Positions 36,380-47,560 of a stretch of 64,000 nt of DNA are shown in pieces. A program made the position numbers and the translations under genes. Below the pieces are notes generated by a model. That model had not been told where the DNA came from. It searched no databases and was given only the letters and a program-made list of their open reading frames with translations. How positions within the stretch are numbered: position 1 is the first letter of the stretch; each line of letters starts with the position of its first letter. This stretch comes from Kappaphycus alvarezii. Taxonomy: Eukaryota > Rhodophyta > Florideophyceae > Gigartinales > Solieriaceae. The stretch is taken from NCBI GenBank assembly GCA_002205965.3, contig NADL03000501.1, forward strand, positions 620,001-684,000, written 5' to 3'.

Positions 36380-36443
36380 CAGTAAATGTCGCAGCAGTAG
36401 TGCTGGATCAAGCAGCCGATAGCTTGTGTGATGCGTGTCGTCG

Positions 36444-36487
36444 GGATGGCGCCAAGTGTGATTCCGGATGGCGCCAAGTGTGATTCC
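36444..36487 (-). promoter_or_regulatory. 22-bp tandem duplication with E2F-like core
   Basis: Two perfect 22-bp units (36444-36465, 36466-36487) each contain the palindrome TGGCGCCA. Read on the strand of the cytidine deaminase gene, each includes CTTGGCGCC, which fits the E2F consensus TTSSCGC. They lie 76-119 bp upstream of the first ATG. E2F control would suit a nucleotide-salvage gene needed in S phase; this is inferred from motif match only. Confidence 0.45.
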
Positions 36488-36906
36488 CGTGCAATGGCCT
36501 GCAGAATACTTCGGGTGTGAACCTTTCAGTGTGATGACCATCCCAACCACTCCGATGATCGCGTTGCCCGAGAACTTGCCCTCCGCTACAGGTCAGCTTG
36601 CATTTGAATAAAGGGTCACCTCTTTAGTCAGGAGTTTAAATAAATGTTCACCACACCTCTTCCCCCGTGAACTCTATGAAATAAAATCGCTTTTTTTCCG
36701 CTGCAAATTAAGAATCACAGAAATAAAAATAAATCCAGGAAAAACTGTACAAAAATTCACTTTGCAAATTTTCGTGTACCAAACTCGGTTCAAAGCTATT
36801 ATTGACATTATTGAATCCAGTGAGCTCTCTTGCCAAGTGTACTGTAAACCATTAGAAAGCTGTGGGGCTCGACAGTTGCCTGTATAAAGCACAACTGATC
36901 CAACAA
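36488..36906. other. Spacer, no gene seen
   Basis: Upstream region of the cytidine deaminase gene and AT-rich filler before the terminal motif at 36911. No coding or RNA signal was recognised. Confidence 0.5.
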
Positions 36907-36910
36907 AAGC

Positions 36911-37156
36911 GGGGGAATTTTTGGGTTATTTTAATGCATGGAAGATGCGGTCGGTTATATCCACGAGGCTAATACGTTATCCAACAAAATGCCTCGAGAT
37001 AAGTTTCTTTCAAACTTTGAGAAAGGCCAGATAGTTGCCCTCAGTTCTGATTTTGCCTCTGTCAAAGAAATTGAGTTTCAACTGCAACGATCTCCAGGGG
37101 CTGGGCAACGGTTGATATGGCGCCCTGAGAAAGTTGATGCAAGCAAAATCAACTGA
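36911..37156 (+). pseudogene. Tc1/mariner-like transposase N-terminus with terminal motif
   Basis: The dispersed terminal motif (36911-36955: GGGGGAATTTTTGGGTTATT, then GGAAGATGCGGTCGG) is followed by a 73-codon frame (ATG 36938, with a better second start at MPRDKF). The peptide LSNFEKGQIVALSSDF...KEIEFQLQRSPGAGQRL matches the first helix-turn-helix of Tc1/mariner transposases ('LS.fE.GqI..L...g.s..eIa..l.RS'). It ends at 37156, well before the DDE domain, so it is a truncated copy. The motif would then be the terminal inverted repeat of this family. Confidence 0.6.
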
Positions 37157-37444
37157 TACACCAAATAACACGACAAAATTCGGAAGGTGCGCGGGAAGTC
37201 ATCTGAAGGAGAGAAGGCAACTTCCGTGCCTGAGACTGCACTGGATTTGTGCCTTGCATACCGTCGATCCGAACAAGCTTCTGCACTTTGACTTGCGCTA
37301 CATGTCACAGGATGTAGATGGTTTCGTAAACTTACTTATCTTTACAGACGACCACTGCGGTTACATCTGGTTACTACCGACAAAGACGTGTACAGTAGAA
37401 AAGGTGGCTAAATGTCTGATTCGATTGTTCTCTATTTTCGGAGT

Positions 37445-37541
37445 CGGTATACCCTTCTTGAGTCGATTGTGGTTGTCTGGAAAACCATGGGATAGATCGG
37501 ATATATCTTCCAAGAGTAAAACACCCAAACGTTTCCCCCCC
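37445..37541. mobile_element. 97-bp insertion in gypsy fossil with 10-bp duplications
   Basis: The insert is flanked by TTTTCGGAGT at 37435-37444 and 37542-37551. Bases 37447-37536 match the insertion in LINE D (34481-34570) at 88 of 90 positions. The right end carries the terminal motif in inverted orientation and a C-run. Compared with the LINE D insertion it lacks 65 bases on the left, so one end is common and the other variable. Confidence 0.8.
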
Positions 37542-37697
37542 TTTTCGGAGTTGTCGCTGATTGGGTATTTGATAGGAAAAGCCATTTCAAGAATGAACTG
37601 GCTCTCCTACTGCGTGAGAAGTAAGACCCTCTCTACATACCATTTCACCCTAGCATGCGCGCAGGTTGTGACATTGCAAGACCGTACTTTAACATAC

Positions 37698-37760
37698 CAA
37701 TGTATCCGGGATTACAGCCGACCTTATTTTTCAATCATTAAAACACCCAAAGTTTTCCCC
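37698..37760. repeat. Dispersed terminal motif, divergent inverted copy
   Basis: Reading the minus strand from 37760: GGGGAAAACTTTGGGTGTTT, then TAATGATTGAAAAATAAGGT and CGGCTGTAATCCCGGAT. This is the same block order as at 32958 and 36911. Imperfect similarity between ACTTTAACATAC (left) and ACTTAGCATAC (right) may be a decayed target duplication. Confidence 0.5.
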
Positions 37761-38520
37761 ACTTAGCATACTGTCTGTCGTCTAACGAGACTGTTCAAGT
37801 CGTCTTCAGGGAGCCACTACAGCCTACACGAGCTCTACTATCTGAATATAATCTACCGGAGAGTGGGTGGCCATCTACCCTTCCTGTTACGGTATGGAAG
37901 CTGTACTCAACAATACTGTACTCGGCCGACTCGGTAACCGATTCCCACTCACGGCATTCACAGTCCTACCTCGACACACACCCCTCATCACAATCAAGTT
38001 TGGAAAGGATCAAACCACCATCCACAGCATAGAATAAGTACGAGCGAAGTACTGCATAACCATCGACTGTCTCCGAGGCAAAAGGATGCACAAGGATGTA
38101 TAGCCGCCAAGCGTAAGGAGAACCGACAACACGCCGTTGCCTCACACAACCGCGAGACAAACGTCCAGCCTATCAATTTTACAGAAAGCGACTCAGTCTT
38201 GCTGGGCTTCTACCATTCCGAGCAAGGCCGTATGCCATCTCTTAAATGGCGTGGGACGTTCCGTGTAGTCCAGTTTTTATCTGATTAATTCTGGTAACTT
38301 GGAAAAGCGAAGAAGCACTCGGCCGTTGCCTCACGTTCTTCAGGAATTAGGACTGTCAGGACATGGAAGCAAGCTGATCGAATACCTTTCCTATCAAGAA
38401 GGTGAGCTCCTCGTGGTGAATCGTTTCAATTTCACACGCTGCCGTAATGGTTGGGATGACCTTTCTGTCAATTGGGACAGCAGAAGAACAGTACAATCAG
38501 ACAAAGTGTTAAGGTAAATG

Positions 38521-38830
38521 CACGAGCTCTGCCGGATAGAGAGTCGTTGCACACGAAGAAAGTGTGGGTAGGTTGAATAGAAGGAGTAGAAGGGGAATGG
38601 GTAAAGGGAAAATTACAGGGGGGGACAACTGAGGCACGAAGGGAGAAACAGAAAAGTGAAAGGGTGTCACCCAGTTCTGATTCACTCTCAACCCAATTCG
38701 GCAAAAGGAAACCTCCCCCTAGAGGCGCAACTTTACTCACTTAAATAGTATTTTCGCAAGCGCTACTCATCTACCGATCCCTTAGATCTATGATTCTTAT
38801 GATGGAAGTACTATCAATTACTCAGTAACT
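38521..38830. other. Spacer with purine-rich tract
   Basis: 38,575-38,665 is strongly purine-rich on the plus strand. No gene was recognised. It may be the terminal part of the gypsy fossil. Confidence 0.4.
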
Positions 38831-38839
38831 ACTACTTAC

Positions 38840-39391
38840 TTGCATTACCCGTATCTCCAAGGTGTTTTTTACTTACAACTGCGACATGTAAAGCCCTCAT
38901 CACGAGGATTTGCCGGAGTGCACGGTCGCTCTGACAAATCAGAATTTTCACTGGCCTCTTCGCTTGTGAACATTTCTTCCCCAGCAACAAACTCCTCAAA
39001 TGACAACAATGCATCTAGATCCTCCTTATCCTCATCATCAGTTGGTTCTATTGCCTCTAATTCAACCAAATTAGTGAAAAAGGGCCCAAAGTCCAAATCA
39101 AGATCCTTCTTTTCTTCATCAGCTTTCTATTGTACTTTGGCTACGGTTTTTCTCAATGTATTTGCTGCCATGAATGTGGAAACCATTCCTAACCTTGGTT
39201 TGACACTGACTTGTGACGGCCTGAAAGGGGGTGCGCACACAGGATTTGTACAGGTGAAGGAATGTCCATGGGCGCGACATCGTTGGTGGGGGAACCGTCT
39301 AATGGGAATCGGAAAGGTTGAGGTACTTTGCTGGACGGGTGAATTTGTGGGCTTGGCTACCCAGAATTTACTCGATACTCTAAAATTCTGA
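38840..39391. other. Possible gene fragment, unrecognised
   Basis: The plus frame 38840-39391 encodes 183 residues with a Ser/Asn-rich segment. The opposite strand encodes a strongly acidic peptide (39108-38877: LVELEAIEPTDDEDKEDLDA, EEFVAGEEMFTSEEASENSD, ending GFTCRSC). On the minus strand that segment is bounded by ACAATAG on the upstream side and TTGTAAGTA on the downstream side, resembling splice acceptor and donor sites, so it could be an internal exon. Which strand is coding, if either, cannot be decided from the sequence alone. Confidence 0.25.
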
Positions 39392-39644
39392 CCTTAAGTA
39401 CAACCTACAACTACTCTCTAGCCCACTGCGTCCATTAACAAAATCCCCCAAACTGAGTCATTTAAGCGGATTCAAGAATATTGGTCCGGTAATAACATTC
39501 AGTACGGGCATTTTGAAACTGCTTCCAAAGTTCTCAAGTTTTTGTAAACAGTTTGGCACAATACACACATCAATACAGCACCTCATTTTGCAACTCATCG
39601 AAACCGATTTCCGTTATGCCAAATAACGGACTCAAGCCGCACAC

Positions 39645-40074
39645 AACTGATTTTTGGATGCAGTCGGACAAAGCAATATCATAACTAGAAATCTTATATG
39701 CATTATAAAATCGTGTAACGGATTTTGGATGCAGAGGGACAATCCTTAATCATAACTAGAAAACTTCATACGCATTATAAAATCGTGTAACGGATTTTGA
39801 ATGCAGTCGAACAAAGCAATATCATAACTAGAAACCTCATACGCATTATAGAATCATATAACTGATCTTTGGATGCAGTCGGATAATCCCTAATCATAGC
39901 TAGAATCCTCATACATATCATAAAATCATGTAACTGATTTTTGGATGCAGTCGGACAATCCTTAATCATAACTAGAACCCTCATACGCATTATAAAATCA
40001 TGTAACGGATTCTGGATGCAGTCTGACAATCCTGAATCATAACTAGAAACCTCATACACAATATAAAATCAAAT
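39645..40074. repeat. 72-bp minisatellite, six units
   Basis: Units begin at 39645, 39717, 39789, 39860, 39932 and 40004, and are 72 bp except one of 71. Each contains a GGATGCAGTC-like block, AATCATAACTAGAA and GCATTATAAAATC. Two alternating sub-types (GACAAAGCAATAT versus GACAATCCTTAAT) suggest a higher-order unit in the left half. Because 72 is divisible by three, one minus-strand frame stays open across several units (40059-39775), but its composition gives no sign of a real protein. Confidence 0.95.
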
Positions 40075-40099
40075 ACCTCTTTCTAGGAGTCATGACAGT

Positions 40100-40395
40100 A
40101 TTGCCATAACAGACTCCTGTACGAACTCAAGTACAGTAAGTAGTACAGTACTAGGTACAGTACAGGCTGGCCTCCCTTCCACCTTCTGGTAGATTGGAGT
40201 GCCATCCACAGCTTTCGACGCATCGTGCGGTTTCGCAATTGGCTTGACAATGATACGATATCTACGCTTCGGTACAAATTTACTGGATACCAACCCACAT
40301 ATCCACCACAGTAAATTAACCCCCCATTTACACAGGTACAGTACAATGTACAGTACGAAGTACAGTTCCTCATGTGGCAGTAGTACAGTATGTGT
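40100..40395. repeat. GTACAGTAC palindrome tract
   Basis: Multiple overlapping GTACAGTAC/TACAGTACA strings at 40123-40164 and 40334-40395. The tract is split by the 169-bp LINE family 2 insertion at 40165-40333. Confidence 0.8.
40165..40333 (+). mobile_element. LINE family 2, 169-bp 3'-end copy
   Basis: It matches the 3' part of the 52.8-kb copy: the last codons (AGLPSTFW-stop in this frame), then about 150 bp of untranslated sequence ending in CACAGTAAATTAACCCCCCA and TTTACAC. AGGTACAGTACA flanks it on both sides (40153-40164 and 40334-40345), a perfect 12-bp target duplication. It is an extreme 5' truncation. Confidence 0.88.
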
Positions 40396-43300
40396 ACACC
40401 ACTGCATTAAAGGTTTCTACTCTTAGCTGTACCACGTGTACATCACATACCCAACTGCCATCATATACACGTGTACATATCATACTTCAGCATATCTCTC
40501 GTACAGTACAGTACAGTAGACTCCTCACCCACTTGCAGTACCGTATCATACGTGTAATCACCCCAAAAACAACAGGCACCAATGTGAGGCTCATGTGATT
40601 GTCTCGCCAAATCAACAACACCGTCGGGTGGCGGGATATTGCACAGTGGGAGTAAAGGGATGGGAATTGCACGGGTGGAATGATGTGGAGGGGGTTCGTT
40701 CGCAGTGGGACAGCTAAGCAAAAGCCCGTGACGGGATGAGTATATATGCTGTTTAGCATAAAAAGAACTTAGGTTATGGTATTGTAACATAGAATATGGT
40801 AGGGGTGGGCCATTGTAGGTAGAAACTGAAAAGAGGGACAATCAGGGGAAAAAGAGGAGAAGTAGAAGCGCGAGTAGGCAAAAGAGGGGGGGCGTGAAAT
40901 GCGATAGCGAAGAATACGAACGCATTTGCGCAAGAATGTGCATGCGCTGCACGTGATTCAAAATTGTATTTTGTGATTTTTCCACATACGACAAATTAGA
41001 AAGGATTCCAGAAGGAGGATAACTATTGTTTTTTTGTAATTCCTCGAGGAGTACGTTCCTGTTCTAGACTAGGACTACCTAGCGAACATCCGAACACAAG
41101 GTAAAAGGCAACAGCAACTCACTTCTTCAGCTCTCCAACACACTAAATCCGTCGATGTATATGGGGCGCTATTGATACGCAATGATGGTGAGAACAAAAT
41201 CCTGTTAGGCGGAGTTCGGATCCAAAGTCTGCAAGATTTTGGGATCTGAAAGATCAACCGTTTACCTAATTTCTTCATTGCCCTGCGACACAGAGGGCTG
41301 CTTATAAACAGTACTGGCTATCGTTTCATGTTGGCGAGCAACCCACAACAGGGAAGTGTTACTACCGTTTCTGCGCTGCCTTCCACCTTCCAATTTTCGG
41401 CTCCGCCTTCCATCTTACAATTTTCGGATCTGCTTCCTTTTTTAAGTTTCCCCTTCGTTTCCTGCTTTCATATGATTCACCTCTACCCTGTTTGACCTCG
41501 GCCCGTAATGTGCTGCGAACGTGCAGACAGGGAATAAGATAATCTCTCAATTCAATCAACTAGGCCTACCAGTGCTTTACTCAATACCAGATGGTGTACT
41601 TCATGATATGGTTTTGTTATTATCACTTACACATAAGCTTTTTATACCTTTCCCTTGAATAGTAAGAGAACATACCTTCACGTTGTCCTTGAGAAGACTT
41701 CGTTCTTCTAAGTATTCTTTTCCCCTCACCTTCAAGTACTTATAGTCAAGTACTGTCACTAGCAGCTTCAATGTCATCAGTATTTATCACGAGGATGGAG
41801 GATGGAAAAACTGAGAAGCGCTTTGAAACGAACTCCCATGCTTGTACTCATTTTCTGTTTCAGTATGTGGTCGAGATAAGCAAAAGGGGCAAGATTCTTC
41901 CCCCGTTCTTTTCTCATCTCTTGAATCCGATGCGGAGAATTGTTATACATTTAATTCAACAAGTTTCTCCTCTCCGCTCTTGTAAGGTATCGATTCCTCA
42001 TCTCCTCATGCCTTTCAAGGAACATTTTATGGTCTACATCTTTTTCATCAAATAAATCGACAACAAAACAATACTGCATATGGATGAATACTCCACAGCG
42101 TTCTCAGTTTTAAGCTTCTTCACTCCACGGTAATAGATTCTGCTGCAAGTTGTTTTTAAATGTACTTGAGTTTCGCTCATAGTTCGGCAAAACTTGTCTC
42201 AGGTGACTCTAAGTTGAGCAAAAGCCATTTTCTCTGCGTCCTCGGCTGTCTGGGGATCTAATTCGCACCGAGATAGGTCTCCGCTTTAATTCAAAATAGA
42301 TTAGTGGCGGCTGAACAAAAAAAAAGATGTCTTCCGGTAGCTCTAAAAACCACTGCCTAAAGATGACGATCATTTCCGGGCCCCGAGGGTTTTTTCCCCC
42401 TGTCAATGAATAATTTTTCTAGGCCGAACATGTCGGATTGAAGAAATGTCCTGTTTCCTGGATATGAAAGAAGCCCATTCTAAAAAAAGTTGCAAAGAGG
42501 GAGCTTCAGCTTCCACCAAATGGATCTCATCCGCATGCAAAGACTACCTGTAATCTAACCAGAAGTAATTCTCTATATTTCTTCCCCGAGGAGGTAAATA
42601 TGGGAAAAAGGAACAGGCTGGTGTTTGATCGGCCGGGAAGTATGCTGTACTGTTGTCGCCTGGTACCATGCACAGAGTTGCGCCTATTTGTGCAAAACGC
42701 ATCTTTAAATTTTCTCATCACTACTATGATATATTGGCGAAGATATTTTGCTTTTCGCAATATTATTATTCTTGAATTAAAAATAAAGAGATTGGATTAA
42801 AAAAAGTGATATATGGTCCCAGGAGAGAACGTCTTCATTGATTTTGTTTCTTGTATGGTTCATAAAGAATATTTAGTTGAGAAATTATCATTGAATAGAC
42901 GAAAACCGGGTATCTAAATCTGCTGCAAACGGAATAAGTTATTTTCTAAACTTCAAAAACTGGCACTGTTACATTCACATGCTTTTAAATATAGCTTACC
43001 AGATACTTCCACTTGTTTAATACACACGCCTGCGCTGATTCATCAAATGAGCTTCTGTGTATAATTTCTAAATCTACTATGAGGAATTTTTATCTTGGAA
43101 ACCCATCTTGGATCTAAATCGGAGGTCATTTAGGTATTTTGTAGGGCTAGGTAACTACATTCTCATGAAAAGATTTTTTTCACTACTGTTTCCAGCTAAA
43201 ACTATTTTGATGGCATCTTTTATAATTTTTATCAAAATAAATATTATTTCGAATAAGTTTGTCAGTAGTCGACAACTGTCTATCCGCGATAGCACTGTCG

Positions 43301-46300
43301 TCATATAAGGCACACTTTTTCCTCATATGAGGTCAAAACTCTTTATCATGAAGCAAGTAAAATATATTTTTGGGGGCCAGTAAATATTTACTAAGAAATA
43401 TACTCTAAAACATATAATTGGAGTTAATAGGTGCTCAGTGGCTTCAAACCTACAAATATTCGGTTAAAGCATTCAAAAGCAAGATGAAATGTGGAAAATC
43501 GGTGCAAAAATGAAATTTTATCAAGTGTAATAAAGTAGTTGGTCCGCTGACTAGCGCTAAAATTACTGAAACGTTTGTTTTAATCGAGCTTCACTCCCGT
43601 TGAAACAATAAGTTAACAGAACAACGACGAAAAAACAATATTTTTACTTAAAATGTTCGTCCTAAGCTGTGCACTCATAGGAGAAAATGGTCCTACAGAC
43701 ACCAGGGCCAAAAAATCAATTACATTATCAAGTATGCATAATTCAAATTTTCATTGATACAGCTTTTTTTGGCTAAATAAGCCATTATTTACCAAAATAA
43801 ATCGTCGATAACGAACTATAGACTTTTCTTTGCGATAAATAAATTCAATCTTCCCCTCCATTGAGGTTTTTTAATTTTTCAGAAAAGATTTGTTTGAATA
43901 TTTCGTACGGTTTGGTAGGCTGTAAGAGGTGCTAAATGTATAAAAATCGAAGATTTCTACGGAATTCTGTTCCTGTTAGGGACCCTACTTCACGCGAACA
44001 TCTACGACGCTCTATGCTTCTCACTGCTATTTTGGAAAGCAATGTCGAGAAAAAATGAGTCTTGGGAATACTTGGAGCGGTAGTTAATCCCAAGGTTTCA
44101 GTAAGCAGAGCAGTAGAGGTAATTTTTTGACTGCAACGGCAGAAGCAGCGTTAACGAATAAAATGCTAGGGTGGCTATACGTATTTTTGGCATGGAAAGA
44201 AACCTCTGTTGTGATGTAATACATGTCTAGTACATTTTCATAGAAGCGCTGTCTTTATGTGATACATCTACGTAACGATGCTTGCTACCCGTCTGTAATG
44301 GCGCGCAAAAAGAAGTGTGGTCGATGCACATGTATGCAAAGTAAGAATTATCACGGATTGGTTATAGACATGTACACTGCTGTGCTTTCCAAACACCACA
44401 TATCTTCATTCAAATTCTTTGGGCTTTAAATCCTTAGTTTTATATATTTACATATTTCTTCTTGCTACACTTGTACCACCTCCACACAAGCAATATTTAA
44501 AAACACTGCTACCAAGATCTACCTTTGCTCTGCAAAAATTTGACTCAAATCTGGGTTCTAATGATCTAATTTTATACGGTCTATCGTTTGAATCTCTACT
44601 AATCAATGTTTTATATATCTGTCGAATTTCTCCTCACCTCTTCTAGCGCAGAAGTTTTGACAAAGTTCTAGAGATCTCTGTTCGACTGCTCTATAAATAC
44701 CGTTTTTGGTTCCAACTATCTTTTCTCACGACTTTGATTAAATTTCTTTTGGTTTGATTCCTTGGTAACCCTAAATCTGAACCTTTTGGTAGTTGGTGGA
44801 TATTGCTTGTTTTGATACTACTTTCTCTATGTTTTCCTTTAAGGATTTTTGTTTCAGTTGCAGTCTGGATGGAGGGGTGCTGAGAGCATTGGTTGTGCAG
44901 TAGATGAAAACACTCTTGACCTAGATGCATCCATTCATTTATTCACTTCACAGACATAATTTACGTTTTTGTAGTTGCACTATTGCATACTTTTGAAGCC
45001 ACCCGGTGCGGCCTTTGGGGATTTTAATTTTCAGAACAAATCAGGAAATCTTCGCAGTGCTGTCCCCTTTTATCATTAATCTCTTTTTCCAGTGTTGCGA
45101 CCGAGCTGTTAAAAATAGAATTGAGGAATCACTACAACGGTATCTCAGTGTATGTTTATTTCAAGATTCTTATGACTATAGAAAATTCCGTCTTATCGCG
45201 CATGTGGGTTACAATTTCATGAACAGGTGACCTGTTTGGACATCGTATCCAGTCTTTTGGAGACATTACTATTCACATTCCATGCAAAATTCGGCAAACA
45301 ATTACGCAGCACTGTCATACACAGTAAAAAAGATGGTCTGTAGCGCTAGAGCGATGCAAAAATCCCCAAAATATACCATCTACATTTTCTCTTAGGGCTT
45401 TACCATCAACTGTGCGGCATGGGATGAAGACAGTTTTGGATTCCAGACCGATCCCTTCCATATATCCTCTGATTCTCTCGTCCCTAATCCATCTCTATGT
45501 TCCCCTTTTCAAAGGAACTAATCCTCCATTCTATTTCTTGTGCACAATCGTAAAGATTTTTTCCATTACTAACCCAAGCCCAGTGTCCATTTCCATTTAT
45601 ATTTTATATTTGAACGACTTGGTCCTTCTTTTCGAAGAATAACCTTTTTAATATTTGCTTTCGTCCTTAACACTCAGTTTCGATGGTTTATCAATCATAT
45701 TTTTTATCTTGCTGTCAAATTAGAGCAACTTTACGGAACGAAGTATGGCCATATATTTCATGCGATCAAGGCCACGAAAGATACATAATGATTGCCTGTA
45801 TGTAAAGGGCTGCAGTAAGTTCACTGAGGAATCACCCCTACCATCAGCAAGTCATAAGCTCCTTCCCCTTCCTCTCGAAAACATACTCAATCCCCGCTGC
45901 TATTCAGTCTTCAAAAAGCAAATCAAAGGCCAGGATACATCAAATTCCATTTCTTTCAGCAAAAAATGCCCACGGAATACGAAGAATGCATACGGAGAAT
46001 GGAAAAAATGAAACGTGAATGTGGAAGGTAGGTAGTGGGCTAGTCTTAAAATTTTAAAAGAAGCAGAAGAGAATGAAGAGGGTGAAAAGGAAGAAAATGT
46101 GGAGGTTCGGAGGAAGAACATGACTTGTCGAACCTTAGCAGACGTTACGTGACAATCGGCTTGAGATTCCAGTAGGTGTTCAGGCGCCATATGTGGTAGA
46201 CAAGAAGGATGCAATAGTAATTATGGATTCCGCGGAGGGAGAATTATTCTTAGTTGAGGGTTAAAAAGGGATATTAGAGAATCTAGATACGTCCAAGGAG

Positions 46301-46900
46301 AATATACACCATCCAGAGCAATTCGAGAGGATTTGTAGTTTTTTTATTCTAGTCTCGAAGGTAGTGATACCGCGAATTACAAATAGATGCTGTCTTAAAA
46401 ACGTCTTCTCTTAGTCGTTCTCGTCTGCAAGATTCCCATGAATGCATTTTGATACTTAAGTTTTATCCCAAAAGTGTTTGGAAGTTGCATAAGCGGCTTT
46501 CGCGTTGAGAGATCAAAAAAGCTGGTTGACAACTTAAAGTGCAAATATAAACGGTTGCGAAGTTGAAAGTCAACTTCTGACCTGTAAAGCGTTTCATATA
46601 GACATTCATTGAGAGTAGGTTGCAGACTCTATCCCTTCTGAACTCACTTGACGGTACTTTCCCCTTGTTCTTAACCACCTCTTTGTACTCCCCCAAATAC
46701 ACTACGGTAGCACTTTTGTTGCTTGCAACACCTCTGCCCTGGGATTGTTGGTTCTGGGAATCTTAATTCCGCCGATTTGTCTCTAGCAACAGTTTTTCGA
46801 AAAGTTAGAAACGTTCGGGTCGCTTAATATTTGGAAGGTAGTGTCATTTCCTGAATGTTTGCTTTCTGACCTTCCCTCTACTCATACCATCAGCGCCTGC
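40396..46900. other. Gene-poor stretch, nothing recognised
   Basis: About 6.5 kb without a supported gene. GTACAGTACAGTACAGTA occurs at 40501. 41,370-41,435 holds a ~27-bp near-duplicate (TTCCA...CAATTTTCGG twice). A plus-strand reading near 46,145-46,260 (EIPVGVQAPYVVDKKDAIVI) looks protein-like but is short and unplaced. From 42.8 kb on the DNA is AT-rich. Confidence 0.5.
43267..43334. repeat. Relative of the palindrome-built repeat
   Basis: Aligns with 52596-52660: AACTGTCTAT, GCACTGTCGTCATATAAGGC and TTCCTCATATGAGG in the same order and spacing. The palindromes are partly eroded, so this copy is older. Confidence 0.65.
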
Positions 46901-46908
46901 CGGAACAG

Positions 46909-46994
46909 TTCACGTACATGCACACCACCATACAAGTTGACTGGCTGTCAGCCAGCTTATCTGTCTCAGTTATGAGCCCCCCGTGTTCCCTCAC
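46909..46994 (+). repeat. Direct repeat, left copy
   Basis: Begins TTCACGTACATGCACACCAC and runs to GTTCCCTCAC. Resembles 47475-47560 over about 86 bp with scattered substitutions and small gaps. Confidence 0.6.
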
Positions 46995-47474
46995 TTACTT
47001 AATCTAGGCCAGATGTCCCTACTGTCTTGTGCGAAGGCAATGCGACCCCAGAATCTAGTGCACCCACCAGAACAAGTAATTCACCGTTACAAACACTCTT
47101 TATGAACAAACAGACGGCACCCGCTGCGAACTCGACGCTTTATGAAACCATAGTGAGGAAGCGACACGGGCTCGCATCTAGATATCAGAATGGGGTTGCC
47201 GTGAACGTCCAATTTCTCCAGGGCAAACTCCTAACCTAGGGAGGTTTCTCATCTGAATTGGGGACATGAGGGGTCGGCGGAAGTTGACGGGCTTGAGTCC
47301 TTATCTTATCGTCTTCGACGAGGCAAGCGGCAGTTGAAGGGGCTACGCCGCGCGACAGTGGAAGGACGTTGTGCGTAGACTGTGCACGAAGACATCATTG
47401 ATTTTCGGGGTGGAGGGAAGGGTTCGGCCTCCAGTTTTCCCTCCGGAAACTGAACCAGGAGGTTGCCGCCATAT

Positions 47475-47560
47475 TTCACGTACGTGCACACTACCATACA
47501 TGTTGACTATGTATCAGCTAGCTCATCTGTTACAGAAAGTGAACCCCCAAGTTCCCCCGG
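47475..47560 (+). repeat. Direct repeat, right copy
   Basis: Begins TTCACGTACGTGCACACTAC and runs to GTTCCCCCGG; partner of 46909-46994. The 566-bp spacing is the size of a small element or a local duplication. The intervening sequence has no recognised coding content. Confidence 0.6.

Larger units (their letters stand above)
37165..38520 (+). mobile_element. Ty3/gypsy fossil, integrase and chromodomain-like end
   Basis: Plus-strand peptides match Ty3/gypsy integrase of the type seen in algae and oomycetes: LLHFDLRYMSQDVDGFVNLL, FTDDHCGYIWLLPTKTCTVE (37,270-37,400), later integrase pieces to ~37,880, and a chromodomain-like C-terminal end (38,340-38,515). Gag, protease and reverse transcriptase are absent. 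The remnant is broken at several places (roughly half a dozen or more) and carries at least one inserted element (37445-37541). A purine-rich stretch at 38,580-38,660 may be the polypurine tract region. Old. Confidence 0.7.
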
